Numbered from the stretch's first letter, positions 1 to 8,583 are shown. The stretch is 64,000 nt of DNA from Saccharothrix luteola (GCF_020859565.1 NZ_JAJHUO010000006.1:248001-312000), one strand, 5' to 3'. The notes: generated by a model not told the origin, from the letters alone. A program made the numbers and translations.

Positions 1-1
1 G

Positions 2-580
2 CTGCTGGGGCTGGCCACCACGATCCTGTCGTTCACCGGCCTGATCACGGCGTTCACGTACGTCGCGCCGGCGTTGCGCGAGGTGAGCGGTTTCGAGCCG
101 GGTTGGGTGACCGGCGTGCTGCTCGTGTACGGCCTGGGGACGCTCGTCGGCAGCACGCTGGCGGGCAAGGTGGCGCCGGACCGGATCGCCCGCGTGCTGC
201 CGGTCCCGTTGGCCGTGCTCGGCGTGATGCTGCTGGCGCAGGGGCTGATGCTGGAGAGCAAGGTGGCGGCCGTGGTGAGCGTGTTCGTGCTGGGCGCGAG
301 CGCGTTCACGGCGGGTCCGCTGATCCACACCTACCTGATGGGGCAGGCGGGTTCGGCGGCCGGGCTGGTCGCCTCGGTGAACATCTCCGCGTTCAACGTG
401 GCCGCGGCGCTCGGCCCGATGCTCGGCGGCGTGGTGCTGACCAGCGGGCTCGGCCTGCGGTGGGTCGGGACCGTCGGCGGCGTGTCGACCGTCCTGGGCG
501 TGGGGGTGGCCCTGGTGGTCGGCAAGCTGACCGCCCCGGCAACGTCCACGCCCACCACACCACTGGCCGCGCACGTGTGA
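2..580 (+). CDS. MFS transporter, C-terminal part (gene starts before the window)
   Basis: An open frame enters from the left edge and runs to a TGA at 578-580, giving about 192 residues. It shows repeated hydrophobic helices, a short basic loop (GKVAPDRIARV) and a glycine/alanine-rich pair of helices typical of the C-terminal half of 12-TM drug:proton antiporters (DHA1, AraJ/chloramphenicol-efflux type). It ends with a polar tail in the cytoplasm. The substrate cannot be told. The N-terminal half and promoter lie outside the window, so the start is unknown. Confidence 0.8.
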   Translation: MLGLATTILSFTGLITAFTYVAPALREVSGFEPGWVTGVLLVYGLGTLVGSTLAGKVAPDRIARVLPVPLAVLGVMLLAQGLMLESKVAAVVSVFVLGASAFTAGPLIHTYLMGQAGSAAGLVASVNISAFNVAAALGPMLGGVVLTSGLGLRWVGTVGGVSTVLGVGVALVVGKLTAPATSTPTTPLAAHV

Positions 581-584
581 GTCG

Positions 585-617
585 GCCCTACCGGGCGGTA
601 CTACCGCCCGGTAGGGC
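585..617 (+). terminator. Perfect 16-bp hairpin after the MFS gene
   Basis: A 16-bp arm (585-600) is followed, after a single base, by its exact reverse complement (602-617), and then TTCT. It sits 5 bp after the MFS stop codon and upstream of the small ORF at 654, so a rho-independent-type terminator is the natural reading. The very short loop would open by two pairs in RNA. Confidence 0.8.
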
Positions 618-640
618 TTCTGTCAAGTCTTCGGCACGCA

Positions 641-646
641 TACGGT
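641..646 (+). promoter_or_regulatory. Candidate -10 box for a leaderless small ORF
   Basis: TACGGT lies 8 bases before the GTG at 654, the spacing expected for a leaderless actinobacterial transcript. There is no purine-rich ribosome binding site. Inferred from position only. Confidence 0.35.
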
Positions 647-653
647 CGCTGGT

Positions 654-827
654 GTGAGGAACACCGAGGCGGACACGTTGGCCGAGCTGATCGAGGACTG
701 CACCGAGCTGCCGCGCGAGCTGCGCGGCGAGGAGGCCAGGCCCCACCCCGAGCCCGGGTCCGCGACGCCGTGGCGGGTGGACGACGCCAACTACGCCCAG
801 GTCGCCGACCTGGACGCCTACGTCTGA
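654..827 (+). CDS. Small 57-residue acidic protein, unknown function
   Basis: GTG at 654 opens a 57-codon frame ending at TGA 825-827. Every third codon position is G or C, which is the signature of real coding DNA in this genome and makes chance unlikely. The protein is acidic and soluble, with a Leu/Glu-rich N-terminal helix (LAELIEDCTELPRELRG) and a C-terminal segment WRVDDANYAQVADLDAYV. There is no signal peptide or membrane helix. TACGGT at 641-646 sits where a -10 box would place transcription start at the GTG, so the mRNA is probably leaderless. The last 10 bases overlap the convergent PASTA gene. No family recognised. Confidence 0.6.
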   Translation: MRNTEADTLAELIEDCTELPRELRGEEARPHPEPGSATPWRVDDANYAQVADLDAYV

Positions 828-1162
828 GACCCGCGCGGTCCGGACGTCCGCCCGGCGCGGTCCTCGATCGGGTCGGCCTTGAACTCGTCACGCCCGGGCA
901 GCGGGTGGCGTGGTTCGCGGTCGCCCGCGCCGCCCGCGTCCGGGTACTCCTCGAAATCGATCACGACCGGCGTGCCGCGGCGCACCCGGTGACCGGCGGT
1001 CGGGTCCTGCGCGGTGACGATCCACGTTCCCGGCCAGGTCAGCGCGCCCAGCGGCGGGCCGTCCACGTCACGCGAGGTCACCACCACGCCCGCGTCGTGG
1101 CCGGTCTTCCGGGCCTGCGGGACGGTCAAGCCGACTAAATGCGGCACCTCGGTATCCGTCAT
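818..1162 (-). CDS. Free-standing single PASTA-domain protein
   Basis: 114 residues. Residues about 6-72 match one PASTA repeat: VPHLVGLTVPQARKTGHDAG, then a TSRDVDG turn, TAQDPTAGHRVRRGTPVVI as the closing strand. PASTA domains normally occur in tandem outside the membrane on PknB-type kinases or penicillin-binding proteins and bind muropeptides. Here there is a single copy with no signal peptide, kinase or transmembrane segment, followed by a hydrophilic proline/charged tail, so a cytoplasmic adaptor or a degenerate relative is likelier than a wall sensor. It converges on, and overlaps by 10 bp, the small ORF at 654-827. Confidence 0.7.
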   Translation of the reverse strand: MTDTEVPHLVGLTVPQARKTGHDAGVVVTSRDVDGPPLGALTWPGTWIVTAQDPTAGHRVRRGTPVVIDFEEYPDAGGAGDREPRHPLPGRDEFKADPIEDRAGRTSGPRGSQT

Positions 1163-1191
1163 GAACGCCAGCGTCCCACCCGGCGCAACGG

Positions 1192-1220
1192 AAAAGGCCC
1201 CCGCCGTGGCGAGGGCCCTT
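1192..1220 (-). terminator. Terminator of erpA
   Basis: On the minus strand AAGGGCCCTCGCC pairs with GGCGGGGGCCTT (two G-U pairs) and is followed by TTTT. It lies 27 bp beyond the erpA stop, a good intrinsic terminator with a U tract. Confidence 0.7.
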
Positions 1221-1246
1221 CCGTGAACCGCGGTCCAGCGGGTCGA

Positions 1247-1621
1247 TCAGTGGAACGAGTCGCCGCAGGCGCACGAACCGCCGGCGTTCGGGTTGTCGAT
1301 GGTGAAACCCTGCTTCTCGATCGTGTCGACGAAGTCGATCACGGCACCCTCGACGTACGGCGCGCTCATGCGGTCGACGGCCACCTTCATGCCGCCGAAG
1401 TCGCGCAGCGCGTCACCGTCGAGCGTGCGCTCGTCGAAGAACAGCTGGTAACGCAGCCCCGCGCAACCACCGGGCTGGACGGCGATGCGCAGGTGCATGT
1501 CGTCGCGCCCCTCCTGGTCCAGCAGCGCCTTCGCCTTCACGGCAGCCGCGTCGGTCAGCGTCACGCCGTGGGTGGGCGGGGCGTCAGGAGTCGAGGTGAC
1601 TGCGTCCTGAGCGGTCGTCAT
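1247..1621 (-). CDS. erpA: Iron-sulfur cluster insertion protein ErpA (HesB/IscA family)
   Basis: 124 residues, the usual A-type carrier length plus a short N-terminal tail. The fold's three cluster-binding cysteines are present: one in QPGGCAGLRYQLFFDE and two in the C-terminal GGSCACGDSFH. A-type carriers take up [2Fe-2S]/[4Fe-4S] clusters and pass them to apo-enzymes in the cytoplasm; lipoyl synthase, encoded later in this window, is a typical client. A purine-rich GAGGGAG site lies just before the ATG. The gene is monocistronic, closed by the hairpin at 1192-1220. Confidence 0.92.
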   Translation of the reverse strand: MTTAQDAVTSTPDAPPTHGVTLTDAAAVKAKALLDQEGRDDMHLRIAVQPGGCAGLRYQLFFDERTLDGDALRDFGGMKVAVDRMSAPYVEGAVIDFVDTIEKQGFTIDNPNAGGSCACGDSFH

Positions 1622-1711
1622 GGCTCTCCCTCAGAGGTCCTTTGCGGGCATCTATCTCCGGGCAACACGGGAAGTACCCGCTTTGTTCCTACCCCCATGG
1701 TCGCACAGACG

Positions 1712-2735
1712 TCACGGCCGGGGGTGTGACCACTGCCTCGCCACGCGGGCGGCGAGGTCGGCCAGCGTCCCGCGCGGGTCCGCCAGGCTGCGCTGGACCG
1801 ACCCGGCGTGCTCGGCCACCGCGTACGACTCCTGCACGCCCACCGCCGCTGCCTCCCGCCTGCCCACCGTGACCTGGCCCGCGAGCACCACGCAGGGCAC
1901 GCCGCGCTCGGCCGCGCCACCGGCGACGGCGGTCACCAGCTTCCCGCGCAGCGACTGCCAGTCGAAGCTCCCCTCACCGGTCACGGCCAGGTCGGCGTGG
2001 TCCAGCGCTTCATCCAACCGGGTGAGTTCCCTGACCATTCCCGCGCCGGACGCCACCTCGGCCCCGAGCGCCATCAGCGCGGCCCCGAGGCCACCCGCCG
2101 CACCCGCGCCGGGCCGGTCGCGGACCTCGGCCAGCTCGTCCATCGCGGCCAGCCGCGCCTCGAGCCGTGCCACCGCTTCGGGTGACGCGCCCTTCTGCGG
2201 GCCGAACGTGCGCGCGGCGCCGTGCGGGCCCAGCAGCGGGTTTTCCACGTCGGCGGCGGCGACCAGCCGGGCGGTGACGGCACGGACGGTCTCGCGCAGC
2301 CCCGCGCCGCCGTCGGTCGTCCCCGAGCCGCCGAGGCCGACCACGATCGTGTGCACGAGGGCGTCACCGGCCGCGTTGACCAGCTCGCCGACGCCCCTCC
2401 CTGGTGGTGGCGGTCTCGGCGGCCCGCGCGCGCTCGTCGACGGGGACGAGGTGCAGGCCACAGGCCTGGGCGGACTCGACGTACGCGGTCCCGTCGTGCT
2501 CCAGCCACCTCGCCTCGACGGGCGCGCCGAGCGGTCCGGTGACGGTCGTCGTGTGGAGCGTGCCGCCCAGCGCGGCGTGCAGGACGTCCACGAAACCGGG
2601 CCCGCCGTCGGCCAGCGGGCGCAGGTGGAGCTCGTCGTCGGGAGCGGTGCGGCGCCAGCCCTCGGCCACGGCCTCGGCGACCTCACGCGCGGTCAGCGTT
2701 CCGCCGAAGCAGTCCGGCGCAATAACAACTCGCAC
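1712..2735 (-). pseudogene. Glycerate kinase split by a +1 frameshift
   Basis: Two overlapping minus-strand frames make up one glycerate kinase (GarK/GlxK family). The N-terminal frame starts at 2735 with MRVVIAPDCFGGTLTAREVA and includes LADGGPGFVDVLHAALGG; the other carries GVGELVNAAGDALVHTIVVG, GLGGSGTTDGGAG and the C-terminal domain to 1712. The switch lies at the C-run 2394-2397 (plus strand). Removing one C joins them as ATTREGVGELVNA, giving one 340-residue protein. The family phosphorylates D-glycerate with ATP for entry into glycolysis. Either the gene is inactivated or the extra base is a sequencing error. It is divergent from the DUF3043 gene, with only 42 bp between. Confidence 0.85.
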
Positions 2736-2765
2736 CTCGCGAACAGTACTTATCGGGGCATCTCC

Positions 2766-2771
2766 TACTCT
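2766..2771 (+). promoter_or_regulatory. Candidate -10 box of the DUF3043 gene
   Basis: TACTCT ends 6 bases before the GTG at 2778 in the short divergent region. There is no ribosome binding site, so a leaderless transcript is likely. Confidence 0.35.
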
Positions 2772-2777
2772 GGTGCG

Positions 2778-3410
2778 GTGAGGTTCCTGCGCCGCAACGC
2801 CGACGAAACCGCCGAGACCACCACCGAGGACGCTCCCGCGGAGGTGAACCCGGCCGATCCGTCGCGCACGCCAGGCAAGGGGCGGCCCACGCCGAAGCGA
2901 CGCGAGGCCGAGGGCAAGCGACGCGGTCCGGTGCCGCCGCCGCCCCGCACGCAGCGGGAGGCGTTGAAGCGGGCGCGCGGGAACAAGGTGTCCAAGGAGG
3001 AGCGCCGCGCGGCGGCGGCCGAGCGCCGGCAGCGGATGATGGCGGGCGAGGACAAGTACCTCCTGCCCCGCGACCGCGGCCCGGTGAAGGCCTACATCCG
3101 CGACGTGGTCGACTCGCGGCGCAACCTCATGGGCCTGTTCATGCCGCTGGCCATCCTGGTGTTCGTCGCGCTGCTCGTGCCGATGCCCGCCGTCCAGCAG
3201 TACGCGACGCTGCTGACCACGTTCATGCTGCTGGCGATGATCGTCGAGGGCTTCGTGCTCGGCCGGATGGTGAACCGGCGGGTGCGGCTGAAGTTCCCCA
3301 ACGACACCACCCGCGGCCTGTCCATCGGCTGGTACTCGTTCATCCGGGCCAGCCAGCTGCGGCGCCTGCGCGTGCCCAAGCCGAGGGTGAGCCCCGGCGA
3401 CAAGGTTTGA
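2778..3410 (+). CDS. DUF3043 membrane protein
   Basis: 210 residues from GTG 2778 (MRFLRRNADETAE). The first about 105 residues are highly charged and proline-rich (KGRPTPKRREAEGKRRGPVP, then KEERRAAAAERRQRMMAGED). DKYLLPRDRGPVKAYIRDVVD, the hallmark of the family, leads into two hydrophobic helices (LFMPLAILVFVALLVPMPAV and LLTTFMLLAMIVEGFVLG), and a basic C-terminal tail follows. This is a conserved actinobacterial protein with cytoplasmic ends and unknown role. The frame stays open far upstream, but homologues begin at this MRFLRR motif and a -10 box sits immediately before it. Confidence 0.85.
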   Translation: MRFLRRNADETAETTTEDAPAEVNPADPSRTPGKGRPTPKRREAEGKRRGPVPPPPRTQREALKRARGNKVSKEERRAAAAERRQRMMAGEDKYLLPRDRGPVKAYIRDVVDSRRNLMGLFMPLAILVFVALLVPMPAVQQYATLLTTFMLLAMIVEGFVLGRMVNRRVRLKFPNDTTRGLSIGWYSFIRASQLRRLRVPKPRVSPGDKV

Positions 3411-3427
3411 CCTGCGCCGAAGACCGC

Positions 3428-3462
3428 ACCGGCCCTCGCCACGACCCGCGGCGGGGGCCGGT
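3428..3462 (+). terminator. Terminator after the DUF3043 gene
   Basis: A 13-bp arm (3428-3440) pairs with 3450-3462 with one G-U pair and a 9-base loop. There is no strong U tract, as is common in high-GC actinobacteria. Confidence 0.6.
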
Positions 3463-3522
3463 CGCCGTTCTCCACGCCGAGTTCATTAGCAACCCGAACG
3501 ACCCGGTACTAGGCTTGGCCGC

Positions 3523-4509
3523 ATGGAGTTCCGACGCCTCGGCCGCAGTGGCCTGAACATCAGCGAGATCTCGTACGGCAACTGGCTCACCCACGGTTCC
3601 CAGGTCGAGGAGGACCAGGCGACGGCCTGCGTCCGGGCCGCGCTCGACGCGGGCATCACCACGTTCGACACCGCCGACGTCTACGCCAACACCAAGGCGG
3701 AGTCGGTGCTGGGCCGCGCGCTGACCGGTCAGCGCCGCGAGTCGCTGGAGATCTTCACCAAGGTCTTCTGGCCGACCGGCCCCGGCGGCCCGAACGACAA
3801 GGGCCTCGGCCGCAAGCACATCATGGAGTCGATCAACGGCTCGCTGAAGCGGTTGCAGACCGACTACGTCGACCTCTACCAGGCGCACCGGTACGACAAG
3901 TCCGTGCCGCTGGAGGAGACGATGCTGGCCTTCGCGGACGTCGTCCGCTCGGGCAAGGCCCTCTACATCGGCGTGTCCGAGTGGAACGCCGACCAGATCG
4001 CCCGCGGCGCGGCGCTCGCGCGTGAGCTGAACGTGCCGTTCATCTCGAACCAGCCGCAGTACTCGATGCTGTGGCGCGTGATCGAGTCGCAGGTCGTGCC
4101 GACCTCGGAGCGCGAGGGCATCAGCCAGATCGTGTGGTCGCCCATCGCCCAGGGCGTGCTGACCGGCAAGTACCTGCCGGGGCAGCCGGTGCCGGAGGGC
4201 TCGCGGGCGACCGACGAGAACGGGTCGAAGTTCATCCAGCGCTTCCTGCGCGACGAGGTGCTGACCAAGGTCCAGCAGCTCAAGCCGCTGGCCGACGAGG
4301 CGGGCCTGTCCCTGGCCCAGCTCGCCGTCGCGTGGACCCTGCAGAACCCGAACGTGGCCAGCGCGATCATCGGCGCGTCCCGCCCGGAGCAGGTGCACGA
4401 GAACGTCAAGGCCGCCGGCGTGAAGCTGGAGGACGAGCTGCTGAAGAAGATCGACGACGTGCTCGAGGGCGTCGTCGAGTCCGACCCGCGGTTCACCGTC
4501 ACCCCCTGA
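3523..4509 (+). CDS. Aldo/keto reductase (Kv-beta/YghZ-like)
   Basis: 328 residues, a complete (alpha/beta)8 barrel of the AKR superfamily. The catalytic tetrad is visible as D49 (TTFDTADVY), Y54, K80 (IFTKVF) and H122 (YQAHRYD). The NADPH-binding end is present as SPIAQGVLTGKYLPGQ and ASAIIGASRPEQVHENV. The sequence is closest in style to the voltage-gated potassium channel beta-subunit/YghZ group, which reduces small aldehydes in the cytoplasm; the real substrate is not evident. Monocistronic, with a hairpin terminator 15 bp after the stop. Confidence 0.9.
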   Translation: MEFRRLGRSGLNISEISYGNWLTHGSQVEEDQATACVRAALDAGITTFDTADVYANTKAESVLGRALTGQRRESLEIFTKVFWPTGPGGPNDKGLGRKHIMESINGSLKRLQTDYVDLYQAHRYDKSVPLEETMLAFADVVRSGKALYIGVSEWNADQIARGAALARELNVPFISNQPQYSMLWRVIESQVVPTSEREGISQIVWSPIAQGVLTGKYLPGQPVPEGSRATDENGSKFIQRFLRDEVLTKVQQLKPLADEAGLSLAQLAVAWTLQNPNVASAIIGASRPEQVHENVKAAGVKLEDELLKKIDDVLEGVVESDPRFTVTP

Positions 4510-4524
4510 CGCGCGTCACCCCGC

Positions 4525-4557
4525 GAAGCCCCGCTCGGACCACCCGGGCGGGGCTTC
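4525..4557 (+). terminator. Terminator after the aldo/keto reductase gene
   Basis: GAAGCCCCGC (4525-4534) pairs perfectly with GCGGGGCTTC (4548-4557) around a 13-base loop, immediately after the stop codon. Confidence 0.7.
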
Positions 4558-4613
4558 CCCGTGCGCCGCGGCACGACGGCCGGCCGCAACGATGAGCCCG
4601 ACCAGGACGCCGG

Positions 4614-4814
4614 TCACTCGGCCGGGGCGAGGGACATCGGGCCGTAGACCTCGGATTCGCTGCGCAGCAACGTCACCTGGGCGACACCCGCCTCCCGCAG
4701 CTCGACCCACGCGGTGGAGAACCAGTCCTCGGCGGCGTTCTGGTCGGGGAAGGCGACCACCGGGCCGTCGATCTCGCGTCCGTGATCGTCCTGGTACCGC
4801 CACCGGTACTCCAT
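4614..4814 (-). CDS. Small conserved protein of unknown function, 66 residues
   Basis: ATG at 4814 is chosen because GAGGAGG lies 6 bases upstream; five extra codons are possible at 4829. The protein begins MEYRWRYQDDHGREIDGP and contains FPDQNAAEDWFSTAWVELRE, then a beta-like segment VTLLRSESEVYGPMSL. It is soluble and acidic, with two tryptophans in the first half. Short proteins of this look are frequent and uncharacterised in actinomycetes. It is divergent from cobU, and a joint function is not implied. Confidence 0.75.
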   Translation of the reverse strand: MEYRWRYQDDHGREIDGPVVAFPDQNAAEDWFSTAWVELREAGVAQVTLLRSESEVYGPMSLAPAE

Positions 4815-4892
4815 GACGGGCCTCCTCACGATGAGCCGTGCGGGTAACGTTCCCGGTCAGGCTATGTCCTCCTGTAACGGTTGGAGTGCGGT

Positions 4893-5450
4893 GTGACGCG
4901 TCGGACACTGGTGCTGGGCGGCGCGCGTTCGGGCAAGTCCGCGCACGCCGAGGGCCTGCTCACCGAGGACGTGGTGACCTACGTCGCCACCGCCCGCCGC
5001 TACCCCGACGACGCCGACTGGGAGCTGCGGATCGCCCAGCACGTGGCCCGCCGTCCCACCACGTGGACGACGGTGGAAGCGCCCGCGCCGAGCGACCTGA
5101 TCGCCCTGCTCACGGCCACCAGCGAGGCCGACCCGCCGATCCTGGTGGACGACGTCGCCACCTGGCTCAACGGCGTGCTGGACGACGCCGGCGCCTGGGA
5201 GGGCCACGGCATGGGCACGGTCGACCAGGAGTGCTCGGCACTGGTCCACGCCGTCGCCACCACGCGCGCCCGTTTGGTCCTCGTCTCGGCGGAGGTCGGC
5301 CTCGGCGTCGTGCCCAGCACGCACTCTGGCAGGCTCTTCCGCGATCACCTCGGTTCGCTCAACGCGCGGCTGGCCGAGGTGTGCGACGAGGTGCTGCTGG
5401 TCGTCGCCGGAATCCCACTGCGACTGCGCGAACCCGGAGGTAGTCGGTGA
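4893..5450 (+). CDS. cobU: Adenosylcobinamide kinase / guanylyltransferase
   Basis: 185 residues from GTG 4893, chosen because GGAG lies 6 bases upstream. The P-loop [11 protein letters not shown] begins at residue 8, and [20 protein letters not shown] and [13 protein letters not shown] match the family. CobU phosphorylates adenosylcobinamide and transfers GMP to give AdoCbi-GDP, the activated corrin for nucleotide loop assembly. It is first in a translationally coupled cobU-cobT-cobS operon. No cobalamin riboswitch is visible in the 78 bp upstream. The two activities are known for the family and not separable from the sequence. Confidence 0.92.
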   Translation: MTRRTLVLGGARSGKSAHAEGLLTEDVVTYVATARRYPDDADWELRIAQHVARRPTTWTTVEAPAPSDLIALLTATSEADPPILVDDVATWLNGVLDDAGAWEGHGMGTVDQECSALVHAVATTRARLVLVSAEVGLGVVPSTHSGRLFRDHLGSLNARLAEVCDEVLLVVAGIPLRLREPGGSR

Positions 5451-6484
5451 CCATCGAGTTCCCGTCCGTCGAGCCGCCCAGCGCGGACGTGCGCACCAAG
5501 GCGTCGGCCAGGCACGCCGTGCTCACCAAGCCCGTCGGCTCGCTGGGCAGGCTGGAGGAGCTCGGCGCCTGGGTGGCCGCCTGCCAGGGCGAATGCCCGC
5601 CCAAGCCCTTCACCCGCCCCCGCGTGGTCGTCTTCGCGGGCGACCACGGCATCGCGCGGCACGGCGTCTCGGCCTACCCGCCCGAGGTCACCGGCCAGAT
5701 GGTCGCGAACTTCCTGGCCGGCGGCGCGGCGGTGAACGTCCTGGCCAACGTCGCGGGCGCGACCGTCCGCGTGGTCGACCTGGCCGTCGACTCCGAGACC
5801 GCCGTCGGCGACTTCAAGGTCCGCCGCGGCTCCGGCTCCATCGACCGCGAGGACGCCCTGACCCTCGACGAGGCCGAGCGAGCCGTCGAGATCGGCCGCA
5901 AGCTCGTGGACGACGAGGTCGACGGCGGCGCGGACCTGCTCATCGCCGGCGACATGGGCATCGGCAACACCACCCCCGCCGCCGTCCTCATCGCCGCCCT
6001 CACCGGCTCCGAACCCGTCGCCGTGGTGGGCCGGGGAACCGGCATCGACGACCAAGGCTGGATGCGCAAGACGGCCGCGATCCGGGACGCCCTCCGCCGC
6101 GCCCGCCCGGTGATCAACGACCCGGTGGCCCTGCTCGCCGCCTCCTCCGGCGCGGACATCGCCGCCATCGCGGGCTTCCTCGCCCAAGCCGCGGTCCGCA
6201 AGACCCCCGTCATCCTCGACGGCGTGGTGGTCGGCGCAGCCGCCGTGGTCGCCGAGGAACTCGCACCCGGCGCCCGTGACTGGTGGGTCGCCGCCCACCG
6301 CTCCGTCGAACCGGCGCACGCCTTGGCCCTGGGCCACCTCAGCCTGGAGCCGTTGCTGGAGTTCGACATGCGCCTGGGCGAAGGCTCCGGCGCCGTCGCC
6401 GCACTCCCCCTGGTCGTGATGGCCACCCGCATCCTGGCCGAGATGGCGACGTTCGACAGCGCGGGCGTCTCCGGACCCGCCTGA
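5447..6484 (+). CDS. cobT: Nicotinate-nucleotide:dimethylbenzimidazole phosphoribosyltransferase
   Basis: 345 residues, full length. The GTG overlaps the cobU stop by four bases. Family signatures are [18 protein letters not shown] near the N-terminus, [36 protein letters not shown], and the C-terminal [14 protein letters not shown] with the catalytic glutamate. CobT attaches ribose phosphate from nicotinate mononucleotide to the lower-ligand base, giving alpha-ribazole phosphate for CobS. It is cytoplasmic and flanked by the two other loop-assembly genes, so the operon supports cobinamide salvage or the last steps of de novo B12 synthesis. Confidence 0.95.
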   Translation: MTIEFPSVEPPSADVRTKASARHAVLTKPVGSLGRLEELGAWVAACQGECPPKPFTRPRVVVFAGDHGIARHGVSAYPPEVTGQMVANFLAGGAAVNVLANVAGATVRVVDLAVDSETAVGDFKVRRGSGSIDREDALTLDEAERAVEIGRKLVDDEVDGGADLLIAGDMGIGNTTPAAVLIAALTGSEPVAVVGRGTGIDDQGWMRKTAAIRDALRRARPVINDPVALLAASSGADIAAIAGFLAQAAVRKTPVILDGVVVGAAAVVAEELAPGARDWWVAAHRSVEPAHALALGHLSLEPLLEFDMRLGEGSGAVAALPLVVMATRILAEMATFDSAGVSGPA

Positions 6485-7191
6485 TGCGCCTGGCGCTGTC
6501 GTGGCTGACCGTCCTGCCCGTCCGCGTCGGCTCCAATGAGGTCGACGCGCGGGCGGCACGGCGTGCCATCGCCTTCGCCCCGTTCGTCGGCCTGCTGCTG
6601 GGCGGAGCGGCCACCGCCCTCCTGCTCCTACCGCTACCCGACCTCGTCGCAGGCTTCCTGGTCGTCGGCTTCCTGGCCCTGGCCACCCGCGGCATGCACC
6701 TGGACGGCCTGGCCGACACCGCCGACGGCCTCGGCTGCTACGGCCCGCCCGAACGCGCCCTGGCCGTCATGAAAGACGGCGGCGCCGGCCCGTTCGCGGT
6801 AGTGGCGCTGATCGTCGTGCTCGGCGCACAAGCCGCCGCCTTCCCCACCGTCGAATGGGGAACCGTCCTCTTGGCCCTGACCACCGGCCGCGCCGCATTC
6901 ATCCTCTGCTGCCGGCACGGCATCCCCGCCGCACGCCCCGAAGGCCTGGGCGCACTGGTAGCCGGCACCCAACCACTCTGGACGGCCGTCACCTGGTGGA
7001 CCACCCTCGCCGCCGCGGCCTACTTCATCCACCCCTGGCAAGGCCCGCTCTCCATCGCCCTCGCCGCCACCCTGGTCACTCTACTGATCCACCACACCAG
7101 CAAGCGATTCGGCGGAATCACCGGCGACGTCCTGGGCGCCGCCTGCGAAACGGCCACCCTAACCGTCCTCGCCGTCAACTCGCTCAACTGA
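6484..7191 (+). CDS. cobS: Adenosylcobinamide-GDP ribazoletransferase (cobalamin synthase)
   Basis: 235 residues. The ATG overlaps the cobT stop in TGATG. It is an integral membrane enzyme with about six hydrophobic helices. The diagnostic GMHLDGLADTADGLGCYGPP, with acidic residues for the metal, sits at about residue 70, and KRFGGITGDVLGAACE, the second conserved acidic stretch, lies near the C-terminus. CobS joins AdoCbi-GDP to alpha-ribazole (phosphate) in the membrane. It is last in the operon; transcription runs into the palindromic element at 7218, which may stop it. Confidence 0.93.
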   Translation: MRLALSWLTVLPVRVGSNEVDARAARRAIAFAPFVGLLLGGAATALLLLPLPDLVAGFLVVGFLALATRGMHLDGLADTADGLGCYGPPERALAVMKDGGAGPFAVVALIVVLGAQAAAFPTVEWGTVLLALTTGRAAFILCCRHGIPAARPEGLGALVAGTQPLWTAVTWWTTLAAAAYFIHPWQGPLSIALAATLVTLLIHHTSKRFGGITGDVLGAACETATLTVLAVNSLN

Positions 7192-7217
7192 CCAAACCGA
7201 CTCCGAATACCCGCAGA

Positions 7218-7353
7218 GGCCCGATTTTACATGGGGTTCGGGTGCTTTAGGCTGGTCGAAGCCGGGCAGGCCTGGCGGACGCTTTTCCCGCCAGGCCTGC
7301 CCGGCTTTGGCCTGCCTGGAGTGCCCGTAAGGGGCCCCATGTCAAATCGAGCC
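7218..7353. repeat. Palindromic dispersed element, copy 1
   Basis: 136 bp. The left end GGCCCGATTTTACATGGGG is nearly the inverse of the right end, whose reverse complement is GGCTCGATTTGACATGGGG. Inside lies a perfect 18-bp inverted pair (7261-7278 with 7288-7305) around ACGCTTTTC. The whole unit can fold as one long hairpin. It lies between convergent cobS and ilvE, so it may also act as a two-way terminator. Copies 2 and 3 are at 41240 and 57845. No open frame fills it and no target duplication is obvious. Confidence 0.85.
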
Positions 7354-7406
7354 GGCCTCAACCATCGAGCCACTCTCTCAACTCGACCCGCACCCGACCG
7401 CAGCCC

Positions 7407-8507
7407 TCAGTTGATCTTCACCATCCACCCGTGCGGATCAGCCACCAGCCCCTGCTGAATCCCCGTCAAGTGGTTGCGCAACTTCATCGTCACATCACCA
7501 GTCCGACCACCGGAAACCGAAAACTCCCCCTCCGCGTGCTTCACGTGCCCCACCGGCGTGATCACCGCCGCCGTCCCGCACGCGAACACCTCGGTCAACT
7601 CACCGGACTCGGCCTTCTTCTCCCACTCCTCGGTGGAGATCCGCCGCTCCTCCACCGCGTGACCGAAATCAGCGGCCAACCGAAGCAACGAGTCGCGCGT
7701 GATCCCGGGCAACAACGCACCGGACAGCTCCGGCGTCACCACCCGCGCGCCCTCCCCCGCGCCGAGGACGAAGAACAGGTTCATCCCGCCCATCTCCTCG
7801 ACCCACCGCCGCTCCACCGCGTCGAGCCACACGACCTGGTCGCACCCCTGCTCGGCGGCCTGCGCCTGCGCCACCAACGACGCCGCGTAGTTGCCCGCGA
7901 ACTTGGCCGCACCGGTCCCGCCGGGCGCCGCGCGCACGTACTCCGTCGACAACCACACCGTCACCGGCTTCAGCCCACCGGCGAAGTACGACCCGGCGGG
8001 CGACGCGATGAGCACGTACACGTACTCCGTCGCCGGCCGCACGCCCAGGCCCTTCTCCGTCGAGAACATGAACGGTCGCAGGTACAGCGACTCCTCGGGG
8101 ATCGCGGGCACCCACCGCTCGTCCACGGCCAGCAGCTCCCGGATCGACTCCAGGAACAGCTCGTCGGGCAGCTCGGGCATCGCCAACCGGCGGGCCGACG
8201 CGCGGAAGCGCTCGGCGTTGGCCGAGGGGCGGAAGGACGCGATCGACCCGTCGGGCTGGCGGTACGCCTTGAGCCCTTCGAAGATCGCCTGGCCGTAGTG
8301 CAGCACCATGGCCGCCGGGTCCAGCTCCAGCGAGTGGTAGGGCTCGACGACGGCGTCGTGCCAGCCCTGCTCCTGGTTCCAGCGGATCGTCACCATGTGG
8401 TCGGTGAAGTGCTGCCCGAAGCCCGGCTTGGCAAGTACCTCCGCAACGCGCTCCGGGGTCGCCGGCTGCGGGTTGGGGGTCCGGGTGAAAGGCAACGCGG
8501 TCGTCAT
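7407..8507 (-). CDS. ilvE: Branched-chain amino acid aminotransferase
   Basis: 366 residues, the standard length for the actinobacterial large form. The PLP-binding lysine is K202 in [49 protein letters not shown] and [13 protein letters not shown] are typical fold-type IV features. It catalyses the last step of leucine, isoleucine and valine synthesis and the first of their breakdown, which in actinomycetes also supplies branched primers for fatty acids. It stands alone, converging on cobS. Confidence 0.95.
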   Translation of the reverse strand: MTTALPFTRTPNPQPATPERVAEVLAKPGFGQHFTDHMVTIRWNQEQGWHDAVVEPYHSLELDPAAMVLHYGQAIFEGLKAYRQPDGSIASFRPSANAERFRASARRLAMPELPDELFLESIRELLAVDERWVPAIPEESLYLRPFMFSTEKGLGVRPATEYVYVLIASPAGSYFAGGLKPVTVWLSTEYVRAAPGGTGAAKFAGNYAASLVAQAQAAEQGCDQVVWLDAVERRWVEEMGGMNLFFVLGAGEGARVVTPELSGALLPGITRDSLLRLAADFGHAVEERRISTEEWEKKAESGELTEVFACGTAAVITPVGHVKHAEGEFSVSGGRTGDVTMKLRNHLTGIQQGLVADPHGWMVKIN

Positions 8508-8583
8508 GACAGCACGATAGCCGCCACTTCTACGTCAGAAAATCGCTGTCCCGACGCTCGGACATCCGACCATCCAAAAGTGC

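Noticed and set aside
4815..4892. Possible cobalamin riboswitch before cobU
   Set aside because: Only 78 bp are available and no B12-box-like sequence is visible.
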